Shown: piece after piece, positions 14,645 through 23,348 of the stretch
How the letters are laid out: each line of letters begins with the position of its first letter
How positions within the stretch are numbered: position 1 is the first letter of the stretch
Assembly: GCA_964406945.1 (NCBI GenBank)
Contig: CAYOTO010000040.1
Location: forward strand, 1-30,098
DNA from: UBA2266 sp964406945
GTDB lineage: Bacteria; Planctomycetota; Phycisphaerae; Sedimentisphaerales; Anaerobacaceae
Direction of reading: 5' to 3'
Length of the DNA: 30,098 nucleotides
Notes under the pieces: model-generated
Told to the model about the DNA's origin: nothing
What the model saw: the letters and a program-made list of their open reading frames with translations, nothing else
Database searches by the model: none
Made by a program: the position numbers and the translations under genes

Positions 14645-17600
14645 ATGGGTTTGTTTCGCATTTTCTGTGCGGGGATTATGGGTGCGTCAGCAGCGGCGGG
14701 CGCGTCAGAAACGCTGGTTTTCGACAGGCCGGAGTGTGCGGGAATGAGTGGTTTCAGGGCGCACTGGAACGAGACGATTGCGGTGGCCGAGGATGGCAAG
14801 CGGCTGCAGAAGGACAGTGTTGTCAAGGATCGCGGCCAGACGGCGGTTTGGGGCGGCCCGGGGGCCGGGCCGCTGGCATTCGATGCCGTTCATCGCAGTC
14901 TTCTGGTGCGATTCCCAGGAGCCGGCGAGAAAATCGCCGAAGCCCTGAGACAAGGCAATGAAATAGCGAAGATCGAACTGGTTCTGCCGTTTCTTGATGA
15001 GGAGATCTGGCCGGCGGGCTCAGGCGGAGCGGATTATCCGTGCGCGGACGGTTACCGGTATCGAATGAACTGGGGCTGTGACAAACTGTATCGCAGCGAG
15101 CGCCCAAATTGGCATGCTGTGGCGTATCTTTTGCGAAGGCCCTGGCGGGCAGACGGTGAAATCGGCCCGACGTACAACGCGGTAGTCAAAGGTGCGGTTT
15201 ACTGGGGGCGTTTCGGCGCGTCGGATACGGAAAAAGACCGGTTTGGAGAACGATTCGGACCGGCGGAGGTCTCGTCATACGATCCGGAAGGACGGATCGA
15301 TGTTACTTCGGTTGTTACCGATTCGACTTTCGGGCAGACGGTGGCAGAGCGGCTGGGCCTGTTGTCGAATTGCGGGTTTATACTGAACAAGCTGGAAGTG
15401 TACGATGCGCGGTATTATCTGGGGGCGTACGAGTGGGCGGTCAGCACCGGGCCACGGGCGATTCTGATAAAAAGGCCAAAGCTGGTGGTCCGCCTCGAGC
15501 CGGGCGAAACGCAGTCGGTCGGTCCGGTCGCAGAGGCTGATGTGGCGGCGATTGCGGCCAAATACAGAGACGCACCGAGCGGGGCCCCGACTGCGACCAT
15601 TCCCAGGCCCGAAGAAGTCGCAAGGCTGAACGAGAAGTTCATGACCAAGCCGGAGTGGATGCCGGACCGTCAATACGAGCACGTGCGGGAGTTGATGGGG
15701 CTGGAAGGCGATGGAGAGGTCAAACCGTTTTACTACAGGCTCGTGCCCGGGCACGTTGTCAACCGGGTAAGAGAACAGGTCGAGCGAAAGGCTCGCGATG
15801 AAGGGGCCGAAGCGGATGTCGATTACGCGGTGTATTTGGCGTGGCTGGACTGGACGCACGGGCGACCCCCGCGATACTGGGAGGGACATCTCACCGGAGC
15901 GGACAACATTACGCAATGGTACAATTATCGAGAGGCTATTCCGGAGCCGGTGAAAGAATCTATCATTCGCTGCTGGCGGGCCTGGCTGATGCCGGATCGA
16001 CAGACGCAGATGGATCCGAAACTGCGCCGCCGATACGACGATACATCGGGGAAACTGGTGCATCCGATGGTGGACGATCCGCGGGTGGGCGTGAGCAAGG
16101 ACGGCGAGAAGGCAAAGTGGAATCAGGGCGATACGTACTATAAACTCACGGGCGACTGGCGAGGCAACAAAAGCTATTACCGTTCGGGTTTTACGCGTGA
16201 GATGAGCACGGCGAATTTCAATTCGAGCGCTTCTTCGGGGGCATTGCTGAACGCGCAGATTATCGACTCGGAGTACGCCATGGCCGACGGGCGGGCCGGG
16301 CTGATGAAATTTCCGTTCTGGATGTGGACGTACAATGCGGGAGTGGGACAGGAATATATCGATCATTACTACTGGGCGATTGCGACGGCGGGGAACAAGA
16401 ATTTCGCGGATTTCTGTGAGCGACCGGAAGACAGGATGGCCGGCTGGAGCATAATCTTCAAGACAGTGAACGATCTGGCAAACGGTTACCATCCCAATCT
16501 TAAGAAACTGGTTGGCCCGGCCAGCCGCACATACTATGACCACGTGCTGGGCAGACAGGACGGACTGTATCATATTCTGCATGTGCTGTCGCCCTATGGC
16601 GCGCTTAATGACATGGAAACCGGGGTGCTGCCGGCTCTTACGGCACGGGAGGATTCGCGAGGCGGAACGCCGCGCCCGGTGAGCGCGTGGGGGCATGATT
16701 ATCGACCGGCGGCCGTGGCGCTTCAGAGTATGTCGGGGCCGTGGGGCGAGCCGTGGCAATGGGAGATAATAGACGAGAAGCCCCTGCCGTGGTTTTCGAT
16801 AGTGGAGAAGAAGAAGGTCGCCGAGGGCGACTGGGTGAGCACCTGCCTCGGGGTCAACTACGGGCTGGCGAGCATCAGGCGGACGCCGCAGCGGGTCCAC
16901 GTTTTGGCTCACTGGCGTCGCAGGCCCGAGCGGCCTTCGAGCATGCGCGATATCGGGACGCTGGATATGCGGATCGGATTCAACGAGACTCAGATCGGCA
17001 ACGACGGGGCCGGGGTTATCAGCGAGCAGGGTAAGTACCGGACGTATCAATACGGCAGCAAGCTGATAATGCTGGCGCGACCGCAGCCGGAGGTGATAGC
17101 GGCTCAGGCTGCCGAGCATAAGTTCGGCCGGAAAAAGGTCGAGGCACAACAGATAAGAAGCGTTCAATGCACGGCGGCTCTTTTCAATTTCGAGCAACCC
17201 GAGCCGACGTGGGACGTATTCGTGGGCGAGAAAAAAGTTGATGAATCGTTGCCGGTCAGGGCGGAGTTCTCCGATGTGATCACAATCCGCGACGGGGTGA
17301 CCTATCTGGCGATTCGGCCGATCAAAGCGGACGATTACGGGCGGGACGCGGAGGTCGAACTTAAGATCGGGCAGGCTCAGGGGCAAGCATACCACGATAA
17401 CGTCAGGATTGAGCCTGCGTTGGTAATAGACGCCTACCTGTACAAGAGGGACAAGGCGATTGATCCGAACGTGTTGAAGGATTTGGACGGCGGTCTTGCG
17501 GGATTTGTGATTGAAATTGGAGATGCGGCAGAGTACAGGACTTTCGAGAGGTTCCGTGAGCACATTGCAAGCACAAAAGTTGTGAGACAGCGCGGCAAGG

Positions 17601-18202
17601 TTGTCTATGAGAGCGGAGGCAGTAACCTGGCGGCGGACTGGGACGGCTTTTCTGTTAATGGGAAAGACCCGTATTCCTACATGGAAGCGAACGAACTGTG
17701 GCAGGATACGCCGATGTCGCAGATGGGAGAAAGCAGGCTCCGGAAGAACGGGGCGGTGGTCGAGCGGGCGAAAGAGCGGGAGGGGCTGGCGATGTTCTTG
17801 CACACTTTTCCCGGGCGGCAGCTTTATATCGTCACGAATCCGCTGCCGAATTACATTGATTACAGTCTCCGCGAACCGGGCGGCGTTAGAATTGTAGCCG
17901 ACGGGGCCTGCTCGATGGGGCAGTGGGCGGTGAGTCGGTCCCGTGAGATCGACATCAGGTATCATGCGTTCGGAGGCGAGTACACTCCGAAGGCGGGCGA
18001 GACAAAGGCAGCTTCCGTTCTTTTTGTTACGGGTACGGCGGGCAGGCCTAAGGTGACCTTGAACGAGGAAGATATTACAGGCAAGATCCGACCGTGGAAA
18101 CAGAGCAAGGCCGAAGGCTGGCTGGTATCGCTTTGCGGTGAATACCCGGAAGATGAGCAGATATATGCGCGCTTGGACGGGCGCGGCAAGAGCGCACAAT
18201 AG
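14645..18202 (+). CDS. very large secreted protein of unknown family
   Basis: The 1185-residue protein starts 26 nt after the beta-helix gene with GAGGAAA 5-6 nt before its ATG, so the two form an operon. A signal peptide (MGLFRIFCAGIMGASAAAGA) is clear. Residues about 20-270 resemble a beta-sandwich with conserved aromatic and Gly positions. Residues about 340-700 are helical with many aromatic and polar clusters (DNITQWYNYREAIPEPVKE, FPFWMWTYNAGVGQEYIDHY, HVLGRQDGLYHILHVLSPYG), the style of an (alpha/alpha) toroid. The remainder is beta-rich. Toroid plus beta-sandwich is the layout of several polysaccharide lyases and glucuronyl hydrolases, but I recognise no specific family or catalytic residues. 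Function unassigned; the operon and neighbours point to glycan processing. Confidence 0.85.
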   Translation: MGLFRIFCAGIMGASAAAGASETLVFDRPECAGMSGFRAHWNETIAVAEDGKRLQKDSVVKDRGQTAVWGGPGAGPLAFDAVHRSLLVRFPGAGEKIAEALRQGNEIAKIELVLPFLDEEIWPAGSGGADYPCADGYRYRMNWGCDKLYRSERPNWHAVAYLLRRPWRADGEIGPTYNAVVKGAVYWGRFGASDTEKDRFGERFGPAEVSSYDPEGRIDVTSVVTDSTFGQTVAERLGLLSNCGFILNKLEVYDARYYLGAYEWAVSTGPRAILIKRPKLVVRLEPGETQSVGPVAEADVAAIAAKYRDAPSGAPTATIPRPEEVARLNEKFMTKPEWMPDRQYEHVRELMGLEGDGEVKPFYYRLVPGHVVNRVREQVERKARDEGAEADVDYAVYLAWLDWTHGRPPRYWEGHLTGADNITQWYNYREAIPEPVKESIIRCWRAWLMPDRQTQMDPKLRRRYDDTSGKLVHPMVDDPRVGVSKDGEKAKWNQGDTYYKLTGDWRGNKSYYRSGFTREMSTANFNSSASSGALLNAQIIDSEYAMADGRAGLMKFPFWMWTYNAGVGQEYIDHYYWAIATAGNKNFADFCERPEDRMAGWSIIFKTVNDLANGYHPNLKKLVGPASRTYYDHVLGRQDGLYHILHVLSPYGALNDMETGVLPALTAREDSRGGTPRPVSAWGHDYRPAAVALQSMSGPWGEPWQWEIIDEKPLPWFSIVEKKKVAEGDWVSTCLGVNYGLASIRRTPQRVHVLAHWRRRPERPSSMRDIGTLDMRIGFNETQIGNDGAGVISEQGKYRTYQYGSKLIMLARPQPEVIAAQAAEHKFGRKKVEAQQIRSVQCTAALFNFEQPEPTWDVFVGEKKVDESLPVRAEFSDVITIRDGVTYLAIRPIKADDYGRDAEVELKIGQAQGQAYHDNVRIEPALVIDAYLYKRDKAIDPNVLKDLDGGLAGFVIEIGDAAEYRTFERFREHIASTKVVRQRGKVVYESGGSNLAADWDGFSVNGKDPYSYMEANELWQDTPMSQMGESRLRKNGAVVERAKEREGLAMFLHTFPGRQLYIVTNPLPNYIDYSLREPGGVRIVADGACSMGQWAVSRSREIDIRYHAFGGEYTPKAGETKAASVLFVTGTAGRPKVTLNEEDITGKIRPWKQSKAEGWLVSLCGEYPEDEQIYARLDGRGKSAQ

Positions 18203-18312
18203 CCAGCGACGGCCTTGCAATGTCGATTGCGGGTTGATTCGTCCATGGGCATCTTATCCGGTGCGCGGGATACGCTACTGCCCAGGAGTTACGACGCGCA
18301 GACCTGATGCGA

Positions 18313-18617
18313 TCAGTCGAACCGAAGCCAGCCGGAGACTTTCAGGGTGGTTTGTGCGTCATCAATCCTCAGTTCGAGCCATGCGCCCTGCCGAGCGGCC
18401 TGCTTTGCCACCTGGGGCGGATCGAGGCAAACTCTTTCAATTGGGCGGCCCGTCGCAACTTTTCGACGGTAAGCCCGTCGAAGTCGCCGCTGCGGATGAA
18501 TACTCGCGGCCGAACGTTGAGGATCGGGGCATCGAAAGGACTGTTCTGCTGGTCCGCTAGAGAACAAGGTGCGAGCGCCAGAAGCAAGACGGCGGAAAGT
18601 CGGCGAATCAGTGGCAT
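18313..18617 (-). pseudogene. internally deleted secreted enzyme remnant
   Basis: An ATG at 18617 with GGAGGT upstream begins a signal peptide (MPLIRRLSAVLLLALAPCSL) and an N-terminus of the type PRVFIRSGDFDGLTVEKLRR, which resembles the opening of planctomycete heparinase-like or DUF4962-type secreted enzymes. After about 75 residues this frame ends in RAHGSN and a TGA. The next frame over continues AWLELRIDDAQTTLKVSGWL and stops with RFD at 18313, which looks like the C-terminal strand of a beta-sandwich. I read this as a gene whose middle has been deleted with a frameshift near 18395-18420. It lies 29 nt after the metallophosphoesterase stop on the same strand. A real 82-codon secreted peptide is the alternative. 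Confidence 0.6.
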
Positions 18618-18646
18618 TTTACACCTCCGGCTCAGCAGCCCCTGCG

Positions 18647-19705
18647 TTAAGGATGATTGTCAGTCAGGTCGATTTCTACAATGTGTTTCCATTCCCACCG
18701 GTTGTTCCAATTTCGGACGGGCTTGCCTTCGGCGGATTTTGCGTGAGTCCACTGTTTGGCGCGATAGGCCAACTTTATGCTTGCGTCGGTAATTTGGATC
18801 ACGAAAAAGCCGTTTTCGGTCTGGCCCGTGTTTATGCAATTGAGCGGGCGGCCGGAGCCATTCGGGGCCCAATGGCGAAATCCGGTGCCCGAGTGGCCGT
18901 AGAGATACAGCAAAACATTGTAGTCGCGAACGGATTCGTGGAATGCCTTCTTGTCGGACTCATGCCACCAATCGGCGTCAATGCCGCAATGGCTCATAAG
19001 GACGACCGGCCTGCCGCTTTTTCCGACATTCTCGGCCAAGTCCTTCTCGAGGAAAGCAAGGGCATTCTGGGGGTTATGCCATACCGGATTGTATCTGATT
19101 TCGGCATGCTGCCTGTCGGCGGGATATATGCCGAGCTGGACAAAATGGACATCGTCCCAGTCCCATGAGTAGTGCAGGCCATTCTCGGAAAGGTTTGCAA
19201 GCCATCCTTTGCGCTTACGCAGCAGGTTGCGTTCTTTCAGCTTGCTCTGGAAGCTGAAACCGTGTTTTTCTTCTCCAATCGGCGGACCGTCGTGGTTGCC
19301 CCAACTCTCGAATACAGGGTAGTCGAGCAGGCCGTCTTTGCCGTCCAGTCCGAAATCCGCCTGAAACAGCAAATACTGGCGAGGCGTCTGATGCTTGTCC
19401 TGGAATATCCGGTCGCCGTCGTCAATAACATCGCCGAGGACAACTACTCCGCGAGGCTCGGGAATCGAGCCGGCGCCCAGCCGATCCGGCCACGAAAGTT
19501 CATTCACGGCGTTCATTTCGCCGATGGTGTCGCGGTTTCGGTCGTTGCGGTCCTCGTTCTCGAAGGCGTCGTAGTGGCAATCCGAGGTGGCGATGAACGT
19601 AACATCGCGGCTGACGGAGGCAGGCGATTGTGCCTGTGCACCGCAATTGGCGAGGACCAGCAGCAGACCTGTTAAAATCAGCAAGTTCTTCATCAAGTTC
19701 TTCAT
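18647..19705 (-). CDS. secreted calcineurin-like metallophosphoesterase
   Basis: The start at 19705 has GGAGG 8 nt upstream; an ATG at 19720 overlaps that site and is unlikely. The 352-residue protein has a signal peptide (KNLLILTGLLLVLANCGAQA; the LANC could be an atypical lipobox). The metal-binding motifs of the family are present in order: D-x-H (D42, H44), GD (D92), GNHD (N137, H138), the MSHCG His (H239) and GHSG (H271). The last 50 residues are basic and aromatic. It should hydrolyse a phosphoester outside the cytoplasm; substrate unknown. It is transcribed on its own from a good promoter and followed by the pseudogene. Confidence 0.9.
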   Translation of the reverse strand: MKNLMKNLLILTGLLLVLANCGAQAQSPASVSRDVTFIATSDCHYDAFENEDRNDRNRDTIGEMNAVNELSWPDRLGAGSIPEPRGVVVLGDVIDDGDRIFQDKHQTPRQYLLFQADFGLDGKDGLLDYPVFESWGNHDGPPIGEEKHGFSFQSKLKERNLLRKRKGWLANLSENGLHYSWDWDDVHFVQLGIYPADRQHAEIRYNPVWHNPQNALAFLEKDLAENVGKSGRPVVLMSHCGIDADWWHESDKKAFHESVRDYNVLLYLYGHSGTGFRHWAPNGSGRPLNCINTGQTENGFFVIQITDASIKLAYRAKQWTHAKSAEGKPVRNWNNRWEWKHIVEIDLTDNHP

Positions 19706-19741
19706 ACAGCAAACCTCCATCAGAGTTAAGAAGACATAATC

Positions 19742-19770
19742 ACTGTAAGCTGTTGCCGGCCGGCTGTCAA
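19742..19770 (-). promoter_or_regulatory. sigma-70-type promoter of the metallophosphoesterase gene
   Basis: On the minus strand TTGACA (19770-19765), an exact 17-nt spacer and TACAGT (19747-19742) are seen. The ATG at 19705 lies about 30 nt after the predicted start of transcription. Confidence 0.75.
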
Positions 19771-19809
19771 CGGGCTGCCGCCGTTAAGACAAGACACAGG
19801 TCTTGTATT

Positions 19810-19840
19810 AAAAAAGGGCTCCGGTTCTTGTTCGGAGCCC
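19810..19840 (-). terminator. terminator of the glutamate-synthase-like gene
   Basis: On the minus strand GGGCTCCG and CGGAGCCC form a perfect 8-bp stem around a 9-nt loop, followed by six Ts. It begins about 30 nt after the stop of the minus-strand gene at 19874. Confidence 0.9.
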
Positions 19841-19873
19841 TTGCAACAGGTAGATTATGCTGTCGTGCGGTGA

Positions 19874-21466
19874 TCAGTTGTTCAGAATGTCCATTGCCTC
19901 GTCGAGATAGCAGTCCATGAGATACGGAATGCCCGTGACTTTGGCGCATTCTTCGGTCAGAGACATCAGTTCGTTGCGTGTGATCGCAGGGGTGCTGAAG
20001 CACCGTGCGCCGGCCATCAACTGCTGCAGGCCGACCTGGATCTTCTGGCTGTAGCTGTAAATACCGAGTGCTCCGAGCGGGATGTTCTTGATTTCGTCGG
20101 CTCCGACGAGATCCTTTACCTGCTCGTAGCAAACGAAGATTTCTTCGACGGTGCTGCCGAACCGACTCACGGTCTTAGGCAGATTTTCGTCTTTGAGCCA
20201 GACGTCGATGTTCTTGCCGACCATGCCCGGAATCATGAGTGCACGACCCATGCAGACGGCTTTGGCGAACGGTGCTCCGAGAGCCAGCGCTTTAAAGACG
20301 CCGTCTTCGCTGCTGAAACCGCCGGCGAATGCGATGTCCGGGACTCTTTCGCCCTTGTCGCTGAGTTTCTTGCAGAAGTTATAGGCGGCCGAATGCAAAT
20401 AGATGCTCGGCATACCCCATTCTTCCATCATTCGCCAGGGGCTCATACCCGTACCGCCGGGTGCGCCGTCGATGGTGAGCAGGTCGATCTTGGCTTTGGA
20501 ACTCCACTTGATGGCCATTGCAAGTTCGCGAAGGCCGTAGGCGCCTGTCTTAAGTGTAATTCTCTTGTAGCCGATGTCGCGGAGTCGCTGAACTTCGGCG
20601 TAGAAGGCGTCTTCGTCAATGAAGCCCAGGCGGCTGTGACGCTCGAATTCCTTGATTGCGCCGTCCTTGAATGCGGCCTGGATTACGGGATCCGACGGAT
20701 CCGGCGTTACGATGTAGCCGCGTTTCTGCAGTTCGAGAGCGCGTTCGAGGCTGTTTACCTTAATTTCGCCTCCGATGCACTTTGCGCCCTGGCCCCATTT
20801 GAGTTCGAGGGTGTCCAAACCATGCTTTTTGTTTACGTATTCCGCCACTCCGAGACGTGTATCTTCGACGTTCATCTGAACGAGGATTTCACCGTAGCCC
20901 TGATGGTAACGACGATACTCCTCGATTCGCCGGTCCATATCGGGGGCCTTGCTGATTTTGCCGTTAGAGTCGAGTTCAAGCTCCGGGTCGATACCGCAGA
21001 CGTTCTCGCCGCAAACAAGGGTAACACCGCTGATGGCGGCGCCGATGGCGAAGTGTTCCCAGTTCTTCCTTGCAATTTCGGTCGATCCGAGTGCGCCCGT
21101 AAAGATCGGGACCTTCATTTTGACTTTTTTGTCCCAACCGTACTCGGTTTCGGTGGAAACGGCCGGGAAGGTGGCGGTGTCCGGGTCTCCGGTTACGCCT
21201 TCGGGCAGGCCTTCGGCGCCCAGAGCGTATCCCTGGATATTAAGATGCGAATAATCGAGCGGATAGTCCTTGTCGCCGCCGGCGGTAACATCGCCGAAAG
21301 GACCGGGGTAGATGAGTTCGCGGCCTCTGAAGGTGGCCTTGAAAACTTCGCAGTTGCCGCGGCAGCCGTCGATACAGCGTGTACATATACCGGACGACGG
21401 CGCTACGCTTCGCGACCGATTCGATGTTTGCGTAGCTTCATTGGCGTTGGGTTGTTGTAGATTCAT
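19874..21466 (-). CDS. FMN-binding glutamate-synthase-like protein, stand-alone
   Basis: The ATG at 21466 is chosen because AGAGGT lies 7 nt upstream; the ATG at 21472 sits too close to that site. The 530-residue product corresponds to the central FMN/synthase domain of glutamate synthase large subunits: LTIDGAPGGTGMSP, DIAFAGGFSSEDGVFKALAL, and AKAVCMGRALMIPGM. It lacks the glutaminase domain and the C-terminal GXGXG domain. An N-terminal cluster C28-x2-C31-x3-C35-x3-C39 could hold an Fe-S centre. Such stand-alone forms are found in anaerobes and archaea; some may make glutamate using ferredoxin, but no gltD-type partner or separate glutaminase lies here. Its own promoter and terminator mark it as a single-gene unit. 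Confidence 0.9.
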   Translation of the reverse strand: MNLQQPNANEATQTSNRSRSVAPSSGICTRCIDGCRGNCEVFKATFRGRELIYPGPFGDVTAGGDKDYPLDYSHLNIQGYALGAEGLPEGVTGDPDTATFPAVSTETEYGWDKKVKMKVPIFTGALGSTEIARKNWEHFAIGAAISGVTLVCGENVCGIDPELELDSNGKISKAPDMDRRIEEYRRYHQGYGEILVQMNVEDTRLGVAEYVNKKHGLDTLELKWGQGAKCIGGEIKVNSLERALELQKRGYIVTPDPSDPVIQAAFKDGAIKEFERHSRLGFIDEDAFYAEVQRLRDIGYKRITLKTGAYGLRELAMAIKWSSKAKIDLLTIDGAPGGTGMSPWRMMEEWGMPSIYLHSAAYNFCKKLSDKGERVPDIAFAGGFSSEDGVFKALALGAPFAKAVCMGRALMIPGMVGKNIDVWLKDENLPKTVSRFGSTVEEIFVCYEQVKDLVGADEIKNIPLGALGIYSYSQKIQVGLQQLMAGARCFSTPAITRNELMSLTEECAKVTGIPYLMDCYLDEAMDILNN

Positions 21467-21525
21467 CTGCATACCTCTAAATGTTGGTTAGAAAAAATGC
21501 GAGTTCGATTCATCAGGGAACGCCT

Positions 21526-21531
21526 ATTATA
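21526..21531 (-). promoter_or_regulatory. -10 element upstream of the glutamate-synthase-like gene
   Basis: The minus strand reads GCGTATAATAGG, an exact TATAAT, 59 nt before the ATG at 21466. No good -35 is found 16-18 nt upstream, so an activator may be needed. Confidence 0.5.
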
Positions 21532-21625
21532 CGCAGCAGATGAGACGACCCCAGTCGAATTCGGTAATAAACAGTATAAGCACACCTAATACTGATATTC
21601 GCATTAATAGGGGAATTCGATGTCT

Positions 21626-22591
21626 CTACATGATCGATTTGAGATAGCTTGTCAAATTGACATCTGTGTTGGCTATGCCGAGTTTGCGCCTGATTCTCTC
21701 TCTATGGCGGCTTATTGTGGCACAGGCCACACCTCTGATATCGGCGATTTCCTTGCTTTGCAGGCCGCTTCGGATCATTCCGCAAATAGCAAACTCGGTT
21801 GGAGTCAGGGAGTGGCTTTTTTGTGAAAGCCGGTTTGCGAAAGGGGAAACGATTTCAAGCAGATTGTCTCTGAGCAGTTCGACGTATTTGCGCTGCGGCT
21901 GTTGAACCTCGGCCAGCAACGCATATATCATGGGCATGAGTACCTTTTCGACATTGGCTCGTATTTCGGTGTGTATGGTTTTCTTCTCATCCTCGATTCT
22001 GGCCAGAATTACCTTCAGAGCTGCGTTTGCTTCCTGGAGAGCCTCGCGTTCGACCTTAAGTTGGCGGTTGGTCTCCTGAAGTTGTCTCTCGGTTTCGAGT
22101 CGGGCGGCTACGGCTCCTATTCGTTCGGCAACGGCGTCTATGAGGGTTCGCTCCTCCCTGAGAAAAGGGCCTTCGTAAAGGGCGGGTCTCTCTTCGAGAT
22201 AGAATACCTCGACCTGGCCGGCAGGCTTGCCGAAAACGTGAATGCGGGCCGATTGACGCCATTTGGTGGCTTTGAAGTTGGAGCTTTTATGCGACTTGCC
22301 CTGTAAAGTTATTCTTGCGCAGGTTATTTGCGGGTATTGCCACGAGGGGGGCAGTATGCCGACTACGCCTGAGAGAAATTCATCCAGCGTATCCGGGCCT
22401 TTCTCGGCGAGTTGGGTTATTGCATAGAGGCAGTTCAGTTCCTTTACGCGCTCCCTGAGGGCCCGCTCGACCTTGGATGGATCCGATTCGCCGCTGTTGT
22501 CGATTCGCCAGCGGTGCATGCCTGAGCCGGCGAGGTTCGTCAAAGCAGCTTTGCCGTGGTCCATTTGGCTATCGTTCTTCTTTTCCTGCAT
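21626..22591 (-). CDS. GAF-like sensor / coiled-coil / LuxR-type regulator
   Basis: The 321-residue protein has an N-terminal helix ending in RVKELNCLYAITQLAEKG, then a GAF-like sensory region (about 60-160; PPSWQYPQITCARITLQGK and VEVFYLEERPALYEGPFL). A coiled coil follows at about 160-205 (ETERQLQETNRQLKVEREAL), and the C-terminus is a LuxR-type helix-turn-helix (about 258-318; SLTPTEFAICGMIRSGLQSK, ISRHRERIRRKLGI). This architecture is known from Deltaproteobacteria and planctomycetes; the ligand is unknown. AAGGA lies 9 nt before the ATG. Placed between the glutamate-synthase-like gene and the divergent NADH-module operon, it is a candidate regulator of one or both. Its own promoter contains an inverted repeat that it might bind. 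Confidence 0.88.
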   Translation of the reverse strand: MQEKKNDSQMDHGKAALTNLAGSGMHRWRIDNSGESDPSKVERALRERVKELNCLYAITQLAEKGPDTLDEFLSGVVGILPPSWQYPQITCARITLQGKSHKSSNFKATKWRQSARIHVFGKPAGQVEVFYLEERPALYEGPFLREERTLIDAVAERIGAVAARLETERQLQETNRQLKVEREALQEANAALKVILARIEDEKKTIHTEIRANVEKVLMPMIYALLAEVQQPQRKYVELLRDNLLEIVSPFANRLSQKSHSLTPTEFAICGMIRSGLQSKEIADIRGVACATISRHRERIRRKLGIANTDVNLTSYLKSIM

Positions 22592-22624
22592 AATGGCGGT
22601 TCCTTTATTGAATGCACTGGTTTG

Positions 22625-22666
22625 ATAGGCATTTTATGTGCAAAAACAGCCAAAGTCAATGCCTAT
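22625..22666. promoter_or_regulatory. inverted repeat flanking the regulator promoter, putative operator
   Basis: ATAGGCAT (22625-22632) and ATGCCTAT (22659-22666) are perfect 8-bp inverted arms. The left arm overlaps the -10 and the right arm touches the -35 of the minus-strand regulator promoter. A dimeric regulator binding both arms would block it. Confidence 0.5.
22631..22659 (-). promoter_or_regulatory. sigma-70-type promoter of the LuxR-type regulator
   Basis: On the minus strand TTGACT, a 17-nt spacer and TAAAAT are seen, each hexamer one base off consensus. The ATG lies about 40 nt downstream. Confidence 0.8.
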
Positions 22667-22868
22667 ATTATATATGCATTACCAGTACACTCTTACTGCA
22701 TTTACAACCATAAGGGGAAGGCTTAGCCTCTTTGCAATAACACAGCGGAGTTTCGCAAACGCGATCGAAAAGGAGCAAGCTAAAAAATCACTGAAGTCGG
22801 CTGCGTTCAGCGGCCGGCGTTATTTCAAACCGGCAACCGAACTGCAGCCGTTCCGTTGGGAGGTCAAT

Positions 22869-23348
22869 ATGGCAGAAGCAATCGAATCAATTCTTGAAGG
22901 CAGACGCAGCCAGCCTCAGCAGCTTATCGAGGTGCTCCAGGACGTCCAGGAGACCTGCGGGTATATATCTCGCGAGGCAATGACAAGGGTCTCCGAAGAT
23001 CTGGGGGTGCCGTTGATCGAGGTAGCACGCGTGGCCCATTTCTACAAGGCGTTTGCATTGAAGCCGCTGGGCAAACACCTGATCACTCTGTGTATGGGCA
23101 CGGCCTGCCATGTGCGAGGCGCGAATCCACTACTGGCGGAGGCCGAGAAGATGCTGGGCGTAAAAGCCGGCGAAACAACCGAAGACGGCATGTTTACCGT
23201 GCAATCCGTCAACTGTCTCGGGGCTTGTGCGCTAGCGCCGGTGGTGGTCATGGACGGGGTTTATCACCACCACATGACAGTCGGCAAAATGAAAGATCTT
23301 ATCGAGTCGGTCCGCGAGGCTGAGAAGGAGGTCAAAACCAATGGCTAA
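22869..23348 (+). CDS. nuoE: NuoE/HndA-type [2Fe-2S] subunit
   Basis: The start at 22869 is chosen because GGGAGG lies 5 nt upstream and family homology begins just after it; the frame is open back to 22638 but that stretch has no matching domain. The 159-residue protein has an N-terminal helical bundle and a thioredoxin-like [2Fe-2S] domain with C75-x4-C80 and C116-x3-C120. It is the small subunit that relays electrons in the NADH dehydrogenase module of complex I and of HydABC/Hnd hydrogenases. It overlaps the next gene by 8 nt, so the two are translationally coupled. Confidence 0.93.
   Translation: MAEAIESILEGRRSQPQQLIEVLQDVQETCGYISREAMTRVSEDLGVPLIEVARVAHFYKAFALKPLGKHLITLCMGTACHVRGANPLLAEAEKMLGVKAGETTEDGMFTVQSVNCLGACALAPVVVMDGVYHHHMTVGKMKDLIESVREAEKEVKTNG

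Noticed and set aside
15275..18220. Long minus-strand open frame (981 codons) opposite the 1185-residue protein
   Set aside because: Same kind of antisense shadow: Arg/His/Pro/Leu-rich text, no ribosome-binding site, no family.
20393..21460. Plus-strand open frame (355 codons) opposite the glutamate-synthase-like gene
   Set aside because: The minus strand carries clear family motifs, a promoter and a terminator; the plus-strand text has none.
22638..22868. Upstream extension of the NuoE-like frame by 77 codons
   Set aside because: The strong GGGAGG and family homology both point to 22869; the extension overlaps the regulator promoter region.
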